A stretch of DNA of 38,778 nt from JAVKSL01 sp039583695 (GCA_039583695.1 JAVKSL010000019.1:1-38778); one strand, 5' to 3'. Shown: positions 14,519 through 23,403, counted from the first letter of the stretch. Notes: generated by a model not told the origin, from the sequence alone. A program made the numbers and translations.

Positions 14519-15502
14519 GTGGAGCAACGAGCGCTGGGCGACGGCTTGGCAGTGTCGGCAATCGGGCTGGGATGCATGGGGATGAGCCAGTCCTACGGAC
14601 CCGGAGACGACGCCGAGTCGGTGGCCACGATCCGGCGTGCTGTCGACCTCGGGGTGACCCTCCTGGACACGGCCGATATGTATGGTCCCTTCACCAACGA
14701 GCGCTTAGTCGCAAAGGCCATCACCGGGCACCGCGACGAGGTCACCATCGCTACCAAGTTCGGCATCGAGCGCCTCGAGGATGGCACCACAGTGGGGATC
14801 AACGGACGCCCCGACTACGTCAGAGCTGCATGCGACGCTTCCCTGCTCCGCCTCGGGACCGACCGGATCGACCTGTACTACCAGCACCGGGTGGACCCTG
14901 AGGTCGCCGTGGAAGAGACCTGGGGCGCCATGGCCGAGATGGTGGCCGCGGGCAAGGTTCGCCACTTGGGTATTTCGGAAGCGGCACCGACCACGGTGCG
15001 CCGAGCCCACTCGGTTCACCCGGTGGCCGCTTCTCAGAACGAGTACTCCCTGTTCAGCCGGGACCCTGAGGACGGCCTGCTGGAAACGCTGCGAGAGCTG
15101 CGAATCGGCCTGGTGGCTTTCAGCCCGCTGGGACGGGGTTTCCTGTCTGGATCGATCCGCAGACCTGAAGACTTCCCGCCTGGCGATGTCCGCCGGCGCT
15201 ACCCGAGATTCCAGGGGGAGAACTTTGCCCGCAACCTGGAGTTGGTGAGCAGAGTCCGCCAGCTTGCTGAGGAGCGGGGCGTGACGGCGGCTCAGATTGC
15301 CATTGCGTGGGTACTGGCGCAGGGCGATGACGTCGTGGCAATCCCCGGGACCAAGCGGCGCACGTACCTGGAACAAAATGTGGAGGCCCTCCAGATCGAG
15401 CTGAGCGCCGACGACCTGGCGGCGATCGAGGACGCCGCCCCGAGGATGGGGGTAGCCGGAGACCGCTACCCCCCCGAGCAGATGGCCCTGCTGAACGGCT
15501 GA
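14519..15502 (+). CDS. Aldo/keto reductase
   Basis: A 327-residue NADPH-dependent oxidoreductase of the AKR superfamily. The catalytic tetrad is visible as Asp50 (LLDTADMYG), Tyr55, Lys80 (ATKFG) and His123 (YYQHRVD). The NADP-binding end has VAIPGTKRRTYLEQN. The substrate is not predictable. GTG 14519 is chosen over ATG 14498 because AAGGGA lies 7 bp upstream and the N-terminus VEQRALGDGLAVSAIGLGCMGMS then matches the family. It is followed by the convergent desaturase after 45 bp. Confidence 0.93.
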   Translation: MEQRALGDGLAVSAIGLGCMGMSQSYGPGDDAESVATIRRAVDLGVTLLDTADMYGPFTNERLVAKAITGHRDEVTIATKFGIERLEDGTTVGINGRPDYVRAACDASLLRLGTDRIDLYYQHRVDPEVAVEETWGAMAEMVAAGKVRHLGISEAAPTTVRRAHSVHPVAASQNEYSLFSRDPEDGLLETLRELRIGLVAFSPLGRGFLSGSIRRPEDFPPGDVRRRYPRFQGENFARNLELVSRVRQLAEERGVTAAQIAIAWVLAQGDDVVAIPGTKRRTYLEQNVEALQIELSADDLAAIEDAAPRMGVAGDRYPPEQMALLNG

Positions 15503-15547
15503 CCATCTGCAGGGCCGACCCTTTGCACGGCGCCCGGACCGCCGTTA

Positions 15548-16594
15548 CTACAGAGCAGAGCGCAGTGGTGAGCCCACTGTGTGCAGGTGCTTGACCACCA
15601 TGCGGTACGAGGCCAAAGGGGTGGTCTCGGCGTAGGTATAGCCGTTGTCGGCACAGAACTTGCGGATCAGGGGCTGGACCCGCCGGAGGCTCCTCATCGG
15701 CATGGTGGGGAACAGGTGGTGCTCGATCTGGTGGTTGAGACCCCCGAAGGCAATGCTCACCAGACGCCCGCCGATGATGTTGCGAGCAGTTAGGATCTGC
15801 CGGCTGACGAAGCCCTCTGGCTCGGCCCCTGCCGCTGGCATCGGCATCCCCTTGTGGTTGGGAGCGAACGCGCAACCCAGGTACAGCCCGAATAGACCCT
15901 GCTGCACCGCTATGAACTCCACAGCCCGCAAGGGTGAGAGAATCAGGAACACCGCGGTCAGGTAGCCGGCGAAATGGACCAGCAACAAGACAGTCTCGGT
16001 CCGCCTGAATCGCACCACCCGGCTGCGCAGCTTGCGCATGCTGAACACGTGCATGTTGAAGCCCTCGAGGAGGGTCACCGGGAAGAACAAGAATCCCTGG
16101 TGCCGGGCGAACCAGCGGAACGCGCCACGAGAGCCCATCGCCTGGTCATTGGTCCAGGCGATGGGGCCGGGGGCCACATCGGGGTCCCGGCCCACGTCGT
16201 TCGGATGGGCGTGGTGCGCGTTGTGCTTGTCCACCCAGTAGCCGTAGCTCATCCCGATGGCCAGGTCGGCGTGAAGCAGGCCCACGAGGTGGTTCACCAT
16301 CGGGCGAGCCGAGATCTGGCGGTGTCCGGCGTCGTGACCGATGAACCCGGTCTGCGCGCCCATGATCCCCAGGAACGCCGCCACCAATAGGACGTACCCG
16401 GAGCTGCCCACCCAGGCCAAGGCCAGCCAGCCACCGATCAGCAGGCAGGCATTCACCCCGATGCGGACTGCGTAGCGGGACCCCCGACGTTCCAGAAGAC
16501 CGGTGAGGCGCACCTGGCGGGCCAGCTCAATGTAGTCCCGGTCGCCGTTGCACGAGCCAGCTCGCGCCTGGTTTACGGCTAGCAATGTCTCCAA
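15548..16594 (-). CDS. Membrane fatty-acid desaturase
   Basis: An integral-membrane di-iron desaturase with the three histidine boxes HDAGH (about 87-91), HNAHH and QIEHH, and hydrophobic blocks between them. The QxxHH form of the third box is typical of front-end/linoleoyl-CoA-type desaturases. It would insert a cis double bond into a membrane acyl chain, tuning fluidity. The start is uncertain: TTG 16594 gives 348 residues; the frame is open to a GTG at 16699, which would overlap the intergenic region shared with the divergent small peptide. No cytochrome b5 domain is present. Confidence 0.88.
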   Translation of the reverse strand: METLLAVNQARAGSCNGDRDYIELARQVRLTGLLERRGSRYAVRIGVNACLLIGGWLALAWVGSSGYVLLVAAFLGIMGAQTGFIGHDAGHRQISARPMVNHLVGLLHADLAIGMSYGYWVDKHNAHHAHPNDVGRDPDVAPGPIAWTNDQAMGSRGAFRWFARHQGFLFFPVTLLEGFNMHVFSMRKLRSRVVRFRRTETVLLLVHFAGYLTAVFLILSPLRAVEFIAVQQGLFGLYLGCAFAPNHKGMPMPAAGAEPEGFVSRQILTARNIIGGRLVSIAFGGLNHQIEHHLFPTMPMRSLRRVQPLIRKFCADNGYTYAETTPLASYRMVVKHLHTVGSPLRSAL

Positions 16595-16742
16595 GATGTG
16601 CCTCGTCCTCTGAGGTCTCCAACGGTGGCGGCGCCACCGGTTCCCTCGCTGTCGAAGGCACGGCCACGATAGCTCATCCGTGGACCCAAGTGTTGACACG
16701 GGACCCTAGGCTTGCAACAGAGCCCGACGGAGGGAGGATGCT

Positions 16743-16859
16743 TTGAGCGACGAGGTTCGAGTTGGCTTGGCGCTGGCCGCCACGTGCATCGGCTTGGCGC
16801 TTATAGTCGATTGGGTTGTGAGGGTGCTCCAGGTCCCGGCCTCCCAGGAGGAGGTCTGA
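16743..16859 (+). CDS. 38-residue single-helix membrane peptide
   Basis: A short frame starting TTG 16743 and ending TGA 16857-16859, preceded by a strong ribosome site (GGAGGGAGG, 16729-16737). The peptide is MSDEVRVGLALAATCIGLAL followed by IVDWVVRVLQVPASQEEV: one hydrophobic helix with short charged ends. It is too short for routine ORF calls. Its stop overlaps the first candidate start of the ABC ATPase as CTGA, suggesting translational coupling, and the ATPase has no permease gene nearby. It could be a small membrane partner of the ATPase or simply a coupling leader; both are inference. Confidence 0.5.
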   Translation: MSDEVRVGLALAATCIGLALIVDWVVRVLQVPASQEEV

Positions 16860-17716
16860 ACGAACCCAGCGTCCTGAGCCTCGACCAGGTGGGAATCCGC
16901 CGGGCCGGCAAAGCGATCCTGTCCGGCATCGACTGGACGGTCCAGGCCGACCAGCGCTGGGTTCTCCTCGGCCCCAACGGCTCGGGAAAGACGACGCTCT
17001 TGTTGGTCGCTGCCGCAGAGCTGCGCCCCTCGAGCGGCGTTGCCACCGTGCTCGGCCGGCGACTCGGCCAGGCGGACATGCGCGCCCTTCGAACGGAGAT
17101 CTCCCTGGTGAGCGGCTCGGTCCTGCGCAAACTACGCCCCAGTCTCACCGTGGGCGACGTGGTGCTCACCGGCCTGCACGCCGCGCTCGAACCCTGGTGG
17201 CACCATTACACCGACCAGGATCGGGACCGGGCGCGCCACCTGCTCGCCACACTCGGCCTGGGGGGCCTCGCCCACCAGGAGCTGGCGGTCGTGTCCGAAG
17301 GAGAGCGCCAGCAGGTCCTGATGGCCCGGTCCCTCATGGGCCAGCCGCGGCTGCTCCTGCTGGACGAGCCGGCTGCCGGCCTGGACTTCGGCGCTAGGGA
17401 GGCCATCATGGCCCGCCTTCACAGGCTGTGCGGTGATCCATCCACACCGCCGGTGATCATGGTCACCCACCACGTCGAAGAGATCCCAGTTGGGATCACC
17501 CACGCAGCCCTCCTTGCCGAGGGGTCGCTCGTGACCACCGGGCCGCTGGAGGAGGTGCTCACCGACAAGTGGCTCTCGGCCTGCTTCGGGCTCGCGGTCA
17601 CACTACGACGGGAGGACGGGAGGTGGTGGGCACGCGCCGGCGAAGCGCTCGGGAGCGTGCACGGCTCCGGAGGGGCACAACCGGTCCAGGGCCAGCATGC
17701 GGGGGCCCACTCCTAA
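16856..17716 (+). CDS. ABC-transporter ATP-binding protein, orphan
   Basis: A single ABC ATPase domain: Walker A GPNGSGKT, a Q-loop region (ISLVSGS), the signature motif in the unusual form VSEGERQ (usual LSGGQ), Walker B LLLLDEPAAGLD, and the switch His in MVTHHVEEIP. It resembles ModF/YlmA-type orphan ATPases rather than a classic importer subunit; no permease is adjacent. The start is uncertain: sequence similarity requires coding upstream of LSLDQVGIRRAG, and the in-frame choices are CTG 16856 (CTGA overlap with the small peptide), TTG 16811 or TTG 16712. No ATG or GTG fits. A ~30-residue low-complexity tail ends the protein. Confidence 0.85.
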   Translation: MNEPSVLSLDQVGIRRAGKAILSGIDWTVQADQRWVLLGPNGSGKTTLLLVAAAELRPSSGVATVLGRRLGQADMRALRTEISLVSGSVLRKLRPSLTVGDVVLTGLHAALEPWWHHYTDQDRDRARHLLATLGLGGLAHQELAVVSEGERQQVLMARSLMGQPRLLLLDEPAAGLDFGAREAIMARLHRLCGDPSTPPVIMVTHHVEEIPVGITHAALLAEGSLVTTGPLEEVLTDKWLSACFGLAVTLRREDGRWWARAGEALGSVHGSGGAQPVQGQHAGAHS

Positions 17717-17952
17717 CTCCCGGGGCCTGACGGGCTACGGTGCGGGGCATCTATATAGGCCCGTGGATCCACAAATGGTTTGGGTTGGGAGGGGTGCTGA
17801 TCGCCACAGGGATCGGGGCACGTTCGTCGGCCGGGCCACCAGTGACCGTTCCGTATATTTTTACCCTGTGCACCACCCCGGCGGGGCCAGCCCGGTGCTG
17901 CCCAGCCCGATGCGCCCCAGCCCCGTGACGGACAGGTGAGGGAGGCACCGAC

Positions 17953-19776
17953 GTGATCGGCCAACTGTGGCGCGATCTGGTCGGCAAGCCGCTGCGAGCC
18001 AGCGAGGCCGGATCCGAGGAGATCGGGAGCGTGGAGGGCCTCCCTGCGCTCTCCCTCGACGCGCTGACCTCGGTGGCCTACGGACCCGAGGCGATCTTGT
18101 TGGTGCTGGGCACGGCGGGAGTGGCCGCCCTGCACCTCGTGCTGCCCGTGACCGTGAGCATCGTGGTCCTGCTGGCCCTGCTGGTCACCTCCTACCGCCA
18201 GGTGATCGACGGCTACCCCGGAGGCGGCGGGGCCTATGCCGTGTCACGGGCGAACCTAGGCGGCAAGGCGGCGCGCCTGGCGGCAGCCTCGTTGATCGTC
18301 GACTACACCCTGACCGTCGCAGTGTCGATCTCTGCCGGCATAGCCGCCCTCACGTCCGCATTCCCCACGCTGATACCACTGACAGTACCCCTTTGCCTGG
18401 TGATGCTGGGTTTGATCGCGCTGGTGAACCTACGGGGCCTGGGTGACGCGGCCCGTGCCTTCCTCGTCCCCACCGCCATGTTCATCGTCGGGCTGCTGGC
18501 CATCATCGCCGTGGGGCTCGTGCATCCGCTCCACCCCCACCTGGTCCAGCCGGGGCGCTCGCTGGTTGTCAGCTCGGCGCCTGCCGCCATCGGAGTGCTG
18601 CTCATCCTCAAGGCCTTCTCCTCGGGCTGCAGCGCCCTGACGGGTGTCGAGGCGATCGCCAACGGGGTCCCGCTATTCCGCCAGCCTCGCGCCAAGCGCG
18701 CCAAGCGCACCGAGCTCCTGCTCGGGGTGATCCTCGCCGCCATGCTCCTGGGCCTCGCCGTGCTCGCCGCCCGCTTCCACATCGGACCTCGTTCGAGCGA
18801 GACGGTCCTGAGCCAGATCATGGCCGCGTCGGTCGGTAGGAGCTGGGCCTACTACACCGTCTCGCTCTCGATCACCGCGGCCCTGGGCCTGGCAGCCAAC
18901 ACCTCCTTCGGGGGTCTGCCGGTGCTCACCAGCCTGCTGGCCAAAGACAACTACGTGCCCCACGCCTTCGCCCAGCGCAGCGAGCGTCTGGTCTACTCAC
19001 GGGGTGTAGTGGTCCTGACGCTGCTGGCGGCGGCGCTGCTGGTGGCCGTGGGGGGCAACACCAACTCCCTCATCCCGCTCTACGCCATCGGGGTGTTCAC
19101 CGGGTTCACCCTGGCCCAGACAGGCATGGTTGTGCACTGGCATCGCTCCCGCGTCGAAGGCTGGCGCCGGCGGGCAGCGATCAACGGGACCGGGGCCGTG
19201 GTCACCTTCGTAGCCACCGTCGTGTTCTTGGTGAGCAAATTCGCTGCCGGAGCCTGGGTGGTGGTGGTCGCCGTACCCCTGCTGATAGTCGGTTTCTGGC
19301 GGGTGAATTCCTACTACCAGGGGGTCGGATCGCTCCTGGCGCTGGGTCAGGAGCCCGCAGCCCCCACCGTCAAGCCAACCCTGGTGGTCGTGCCGGTTAC
19401 CAACCTGTCAAGCCTGACCGCGATGGCGATCTCCGACGCCCTCTCCTTCGGCCACGAGGCGGTGGCGCTGCGCGTCGTGTTCAGCGACGACCAGGAGGAG
19501 GCCGACCGCCTCGACGCCGAGTGGTCGGAGTGGAACCCGGGGGTCCGCCTCGTCCTCCTGCACACCCAGTACCACTCGGTCGTCAGCCCGGTCCTGGGGT
19601 TCATCCGCCACGTAACCTCGAGCGAGCGCCGGGTGATGGTGCTCATACCGGTGGTTGTGCCGAAGCGCTGGCGCCACCGCCTGCTGCACAACCAGCTCAA
19701 CTTGGCCCTGAGCTCGGCGCTGGCCCGCGAGCGCGATGTGGTGGTGGCGCGAAGCACCCTTCGGATAGAGGAGTAG
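17953..19776 (+). CDS. APC-superfamily transporter, KimA-like
   Basis: A 607-residue membrane protein. The N-terminal part has ~12 helices, beginning with LPALSLDALTSVAYGPEAIL and YPGGGGAYAVSRANLG, motifs seen in KimA-type potassium importers and related amino-acid permeases. From about residue 465 (TLVVVPVTNLSSLTAMAISDAL) there is a soluble domain resembling the cytoplasmic USP-like domain of KimA. High-affinity K+/H+ symport is the best guess; an amino acid substrate is the alternative. GTG 17953 follows GAGGGAGG. I looked for a c-di-AMP riboswitch in the 236-bp leader and did not recognise one. Confidence 0.82.
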   Translation: MIGQLWRDLVGKPLRASEAGSEEIGSVEGLPALSLDALTSVAYGPEAILLVLGTAGVAALHLVLPVTVSIVVLLALLVTSYRQVIDGYPGGGGAYAVSRANLGGKAARLAAASLIVDYTLTVAVSISAGIAALTSAFPTLIPLTVPLCLVMLGLIALVNLRGLGDAARAFLVPTAMFIVGLLAIIAVGLVHPLHPHLVQPGRSLVVSSAPAAIGVLLILKAFSSGCSALTGVEAIANGVPLFRQPRAKRAKRTELLLGVILAAMLLGLAVLAARFHIGPRSSETVLSQIMAASVGRSWAYYTVSLSITAALGLAANTSFGGLPVLTSLLAKDNYVPHAFAQRSERLVYSRGVVVLTLLAAALLVAVGGNTNSLIPLYAIGVFTGFTLAQTGMVVHWHRSRVEGWRRRAAINGTGAVVTFVATVVFLVSKFAAGAWVVVVAVPLLIVGFWRVNSYYQGVGSLLALGQEPAAPTVKPTLVVVPVTNLSSLTAMAISDALSFGHEAVALRVVFSDDQEEADRLDAEWSEWNPGVRLVLLHTQYHSVVSPVLGFIRHVTSSERRVMVLIPVVVPKRWRHRLLHNQLNLALSSALARERDVVVARSTLRIEE

Positions 19777-19830
19777 CAACGCGGCTGGGTTCGTGGAGCC
19801 CGGGCAACCAGGCCCGACGGCCGCGCGCTA

Positions 19831-19931
19831 AGGGTCCGCTGCGCAACTACTCGCGCGGCCGCTTCACATTCGGCCTTGGTGTTGCTACATGTTCGGCCTC
19901 CGGCCGCACAAGTAGTTGCTACGCGGTCCCT
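19831..19931. repeat. 101-bp imperfect palindrome, possible relative of the window's REP-like element
   Basis: Arms of 31 bp (19831-19861 and 19901-19931) match at 25 of 31 positions and enclose a 39-bp loop. Both ends carry AGGG...CCCT, as in the 100-bp elements at 24092 and 36850, and the motif GGGCTATAGCC follows immediately (from 19935), a motif that lies inside those elements. The internal sequence differs. It occupies the 339-bp space between the KimA-like gene and the glycosidase; nothing else was recognised in that space. Confidence 0.65.
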
Positions 19932-20115
19932 AACGGGCTATAGCCGTTGGATGCTGGGCTCCCCGACCATCGTGGTCAGACCGCTGGGACCTTTCCAGGG
20001 TCACGGACCTCCCGAACGAAGGGCGCGACGATCCATATCATCTTGCCGCCGCCCGCCCTGCTATGGTTGGCCGGCCGCCGGGGACCCGGGGCCTGGCCGA
20101 AGCCCTGGCGGTACG

Positions 20116-21987
20116 ATGAGAACGCCCAACCAGACCAAAATCCATCACGGCGGGCCCCCACCATTCCAAGGACCTCGCCACCGGCTCCCCGGATGGATGC
20201 TCGCCGCCCTGGCAGCCGGCGCGCTGGCTACCGCGGCCGCTCTCGCCGCGGGAGCGCGGACCCTCCCCGCTGCGGCCGCGATCCCCCCGAGGGCTCCTTC
20301 GGCGGCTTCGGCCGCGCCCGGCTACTGGGAGGCAGGCGCCAACGGGGCCGTCCTCAGCTACGGCAACGCTGGCTCCCAAGGCTCGATCCCAAGGCCGGCA
20401 TCACCAGTCGTGGGCATGGCCGCAACACCCACCGACACCGGCTACTGGCTGGCCGAGGCCAACGGCAGCGTCTTCGCCCGCGGCGCCGCCCGGCTCTACC
20501 CCCGCACCGGCGGCGACCAGCTGCGCACCCCGGTAGTGGGTATAGCTGCCGCCCCCGGCGGCAGCGGGTACTGGCTGGTCAGCGCTCATGGCGGGGTGAC
20601 GGCGTACGGCGACGCCGGAGCTTTTGGGTCTGCGGGTCACTACAAGCTGCGGGCCCCCGTGGTGGGCATGGCCGTTTACCCCGGCGGGGCAGGGTACTGG
20701 GTCTTCGACTCCCACGGGGACGTGTTCAACTTTGGTGCCGCGCCCTTCGTGGGCTCCACGGCATACAACGCTCTGGCCGCCCCGATAGTGGCAATGGCCC
20801 CCACACCCAGCGGCCAGGGGTACTGGCTGGTGACCCGCAACGGGGAGATCTACAGCTTCGGCGACGCCATTTTCCACGGCTCGACCCACGCACAGGGCCT
20901 CGCCCTGAATGTCGCCGGAATAGCCGCCACGCCCAGCGGTCGCGGCTACTGGGTCCTCACCGCCAACGGTGGGGTGTCCTGCTTCGGCGACGCCTCCTTC
21001 TACGGTTCGGCGGTCACCCAGCACCAACCGATCCCGGGCGCCGCCCTGGTTGCGACCGAGGCGCACCCCGGCGCGCAAACCTCCATCTTCTACTACCCGT
21101 GGTACGGGACCCCCGCCACCGTCGGTTACTGGCGACACTGGAACGAGGGTGGTCACCACCCGCCGCTCGACATCGGTTCCGATTACGATCCCCTGCTGGG
21201 CGCCTACTCCAGCACCGATCTGGCTGTTGTGGCCACCCAGATGGGCGAGATCGCCCGGGCCGGGATCAACGAGGTGATCTCCTCGTGGTGGGGCCGCGGC
21301 TCCTACGAGGACCAGGCCCTGCGGGTTGTCGCCCCCCAGGCCAGGGCCAACGGGCTCGAGCTGGCAGTCGAGATCGAGCCGTACTCCGGCCGCACCCCCG
21401 CCGGAGTGGCCGGCGACATCTCCTACCTGCGCTCCAGCTACGGGATCACCGATTTTTACATTTACCAGGTGGCCGACAGCCCTGCAGCAGCTTGGGCAGC
21501 GGCCCTCGGACCGGTGCGCGCGGGCATCCGCCTCTTCGCCGCAGGCAATCCGAGCGACATGATCACCGGGACCTTCGACACCTTCGCCGCCGCGGCCGGA
21601 TTCGACGGCATCTACACCTACGACCCCTACGAGCTCACCGGATCCGACTTCGCCGGCATCTGCGGCGCGGCCCGGATGAACGGCCTGTTGTGCTCCCCCT
21701 CGGTATCGCCCGGCTTCGAGTCGCTGCGCGCTGAGCACGTCACCAACATCAAGCCCCGGGACGGCGGCGACACCTACGCCAACTCCTGGTCGGGCGCCCT
21801 GGCAGCCAACCCCGACCAGGTCAGCATCACCAGCTTCAACGAGTGGCACGAGGGCAGCCAGATCGAGCCGGACCAGGCCCTGTGCATTCCCGGCTACTGC
21901 TACAAGACCTATTCGGGGTCGCCGTACGCCTATCTCGATCGGACCCTGTATTGGACGCAGCGCTACGTCTCGGAATACAAAGGGTAA
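20116..21987 (+). CDS. Secreted protein: six GYW repeats plus GH99-like catalytic domain
   Basis: A 623-residue exported protein. A positively charged start and hydrophobic segment (about 27-46) form a signal peptide with cleavage near the Ala run at 52-55. Residues 69-320 hold six ~42-residue repeats of the type GYW-(L/V)-x3-NG-x-V-x-x-(F/Y)-GDA-x-F-x-GS followed by PVVGMAATPxG, likely a beta-propeller. From about 323 (TSIFYYPWYGTP) to the end it resembles GH99/GH71-like glycosidases (INEVISSWWG, LAVEIEPYSGR, SITSFNEWHEGSQIEP), which cut alpha-mannosides or alpha-glucans. The ATG at 20116 lacks a clear ribosome site; a GTG at 19876 would add 80 unconvincing residues. Target polysaccharide unknown. 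Confidence 0.8.
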   Translation: MRTPNQTKIHHGGPPPFQGPRHRLPGWMLAALAAGALATAAALAAGARTLPAAAAIPPRAPSAASAAPGYWEAGANGAVLSYGNAGSQGSIPRPASPVVGMAATPTDTGYWLAEANGSVFARGAARLYPRTGGDQLRTPVVGIAAAPGGSGYWLVSAHGGVTAYGDAGAFGSAGHYKLRAPVVGMAVYPGGAGYWVFDSHGDVFNFGAAPFVGSTAYNALAAPIVAMAPTPSGQGYWLVTRNGEIYSFGDAIFHGSTHAQGLALNVAGIAATPSGRGYWVLTANGGVSCFGDASFYGSAVTQHQPIPGAALVATEAHPGAQTSIFYYPWYGTPATVGYWRHWNEGGHHPPLDIGSDYDPLLGAYSSTDLAVVATQMGEIARAGINEVISSWWGRGSYEDQALRVVAPQARANGLELAVEIEPYSGRTPAGVAGDISYLRSSYGITDFYIYQVADSPAAAWAAALGPVRAGIRLFAAGNPSDMITGTFDTFAAAAGFDGIYTYDPYELTGSDFAGICGAARMNGLLCSPSVSPGFESLRAEHVTNIKPRDGGDTYANSWSGALAANPDQVSITSFNEWHEGSQIEPDQALCIPGYCYKTYSGSPYAYLDRTLYWTQRYVSEYKG

Positions 21988-22053
21988 GAGGGCACTGGTC
22001 TTTGGAGAAATGGAGCTTATTTCGCCACCAGACCGGCTCCCCACGCCATCGAG

Positions 22054-23175
22054 TTACGCCTCTTTGCTGGGCGCAATCGTCTTCGGCTTGCGATCGGACG
22101 GGCGGATTGGCGGGATCTCCGCCACCGGGAGGCGGCGACGAATGCCGCTCCAGGGGGCCGGGGGGGCCATCAGGCGGTCCGCCAGGGCGTACGCGATGGA
22201 CTCGTAGTTGTTGCGCCAGCCGCGAAAGTCCGGCCAGGCTTCCTCTGCGCTGCGCTCCATCGGAAACCCCGCGGCGGCGAGGCGATCCACGCCGACCTTG
22301 TACGCCTCGAAGCTGAGCTCCAGCTCGCCATCGGGGTCGGGGTCGGGGTCGTAGCTGATCCTCTCCACCTGAGCGATCTCTCGTAGTGCCACGAAGCCCA
22401 TCCGCAGGCAGAGACGGGACTGGGAGGGCGCCAGAGTGGGGGAGAGAGCCTGGTACAACGCGGCCGAATCGAGCACCGCCAGCAAACCGATGACCCAGGA
22501 GAAAAGGGGGCGGGGAGAGCGGAACCATAGCAACGAGGGATAGGTGGTGTGACTCTCGGCAACATCGGCTGCCCATTCCTCCCAGTTGTGGTACAGGTCG
22601 TGGAGGTCGTCCATGATCCCCACCAGCTGGTGGCGAGCCAGGAGCTCCGGCCCCCAGGCTGGCACCCCGGCCCGGCCGCCGAGCAGGGTTACCTGTACCT
22701 CCCGCCGGTTGAAGGCACCATACAGAGTGGGCAGGTAGCCGATCTGGAGGGCCACGATCACCAGGCCGGTGGCGGCGGCAAGCAGGTCAACCGCCAGGGA
22801 CGCCGTGTGGCGCGGGGCGACGAAGCCCAGGGTGAACATCGAGGAGCCAGCCTCCCGGAGCGCAGCCCCGAACCCGTCGCCGGCGATCTGTAGTGGCCAG
22901 AGAATGAGGCTGTATCCGACCAGGGCCGTGCCCACCCAGCAGGCCAGCAGGACCAGCAGGCCAACGGGCTCGCAAGCGGCCAGCAGCCGGTCCTTGGTCC
23001 TGTAGCGAGCCGGGACCCTGGCGACCAGGCGGAACGCCCATCGGACCATGGACAGGACCAGCCTGGCCAGGTAGCTGCGGGATGCCCGGGGCACCAGCAG
23101 GACCCGCAGCACGCTGGTCGCCATGATCGCCAGCAGGACGACCCCGAATGCAAAGCCGACCCAGCTCATCGACAC
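22054..23175 (-). CDS. Membrane protein resembling two-TM potassium channels
   Basis: A 373-residue protein with an N-terminal helix (4-25), then a membrane region around 70-150 with the order helix, pore-loop-like segment (GSSMFTLGFVAP), helix (LAVDLLAAATGLVIVALQIGYLPTLYGAF). This is the layout of ion-transport-2/two-pore K+ channel families, but the filter reads FTLGF instead of TVGYG, so K+ selectivity is doubtful. The C-terminal half is cytoplasmic and acidic (DPDPDPDGELELSFEAYK). GTG 23175 follows AGGAGGG by 13 bp; ATG 23169 is an alternative. Its KimA-like neighbour hints at ion homeostasis (inference). Confidence 0.6.
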   Translation of the reverse strand: MSMSWVGFAFGVVLLAIMATSVLRVLLVPRASRSYLARLVLSMVRWAFRLVARVPARYRTKDRLLAACEPVGLLVLLACWVGTALVGYSLILWPLQIAGDGFGAALREAGSSMFTLGFVAPRHTASLAVDLLAAATGLVIVALQIGYLPTLYGAFNRREVQVTLLGGRAGVPAWGPELLARHQLVGIMDDLHDLYHNWEEWAADVAESHTTYPSLLWFRSPRPLFSWVIGLLAVLDSAALYQALSPTLAPSQSRLCLRMGFVALREIAQVERISYDPDPDPDGELELSFEAYKVGVDRLAAAGFPMERSAEEAWPDFRGWRNNYESIAYALADRLMAPPAPWSGIRRRLPVAEIPPIRPSDRKPKTIAPSKEA

Positions 23176-23246
23176 GTTGGTGGGCGCACCCTCCTACGCC
23201 TGAGCATCGAGGAGCTTCCTCCCCGTCACGACAGAAACCAACAACA

Positions 23247-23266
23247 GGTCGTCCAAGAGGACGACC
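23247..23266. other. Perfect 8-bp stem, 4-nt loop hairpin in a divergent intergenic region
   Basis: GGTCGTCC-AAGA-GGACGACC at 23247-23266, 72 bp upstream of the channel-like gene (minus) and 188 bp upstream of the DinB-like gene (plus). In the minus-strand transcript it would be followed by a T-rich stretch (TGTTGTTGGTTT), so it might act as a weak terminator or attenuator before the channel-like gene. The rest of the 278-bp divergent region shows no clear promoter. Confidence 0.45.
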
Positions 23267-23403
23267 GCTTCATTGGAGGGCGATGCCAGGATCGTCAATC
23301 TCGGTGATCGCCTTGTCGTATGCCTGCCCGCGACGCGAGGCCTTCGCCGTCGAGACTCGCTGACTCATCTGGCTGGCATAGTACCGGATTCCCGTTACAA
23401 GGC

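Noticed and set aside
16693..16698. TTGACA as a -35 box for the small peptide/ABC gene
   Set aside because: A perfect hexamer, but no acceptable -10 lies 16-19 bp downstream; the TAGGCT nearby is only 9 bp away.
17717..17952. c-di-AMP (ydaO-type) riboswitch ahead of the KimA-like gene
   Set aside because: KimA genes are often controlled this way, so I searched the leader, but the conserved ydaO core motifs could not be recognised.
20401..22044. 547-residue open frame on the minus strand
   Set aside because: Antisense to the secreted glycosidase; Gly/Val/His repeats only mirror the GYW-repeat DNA.
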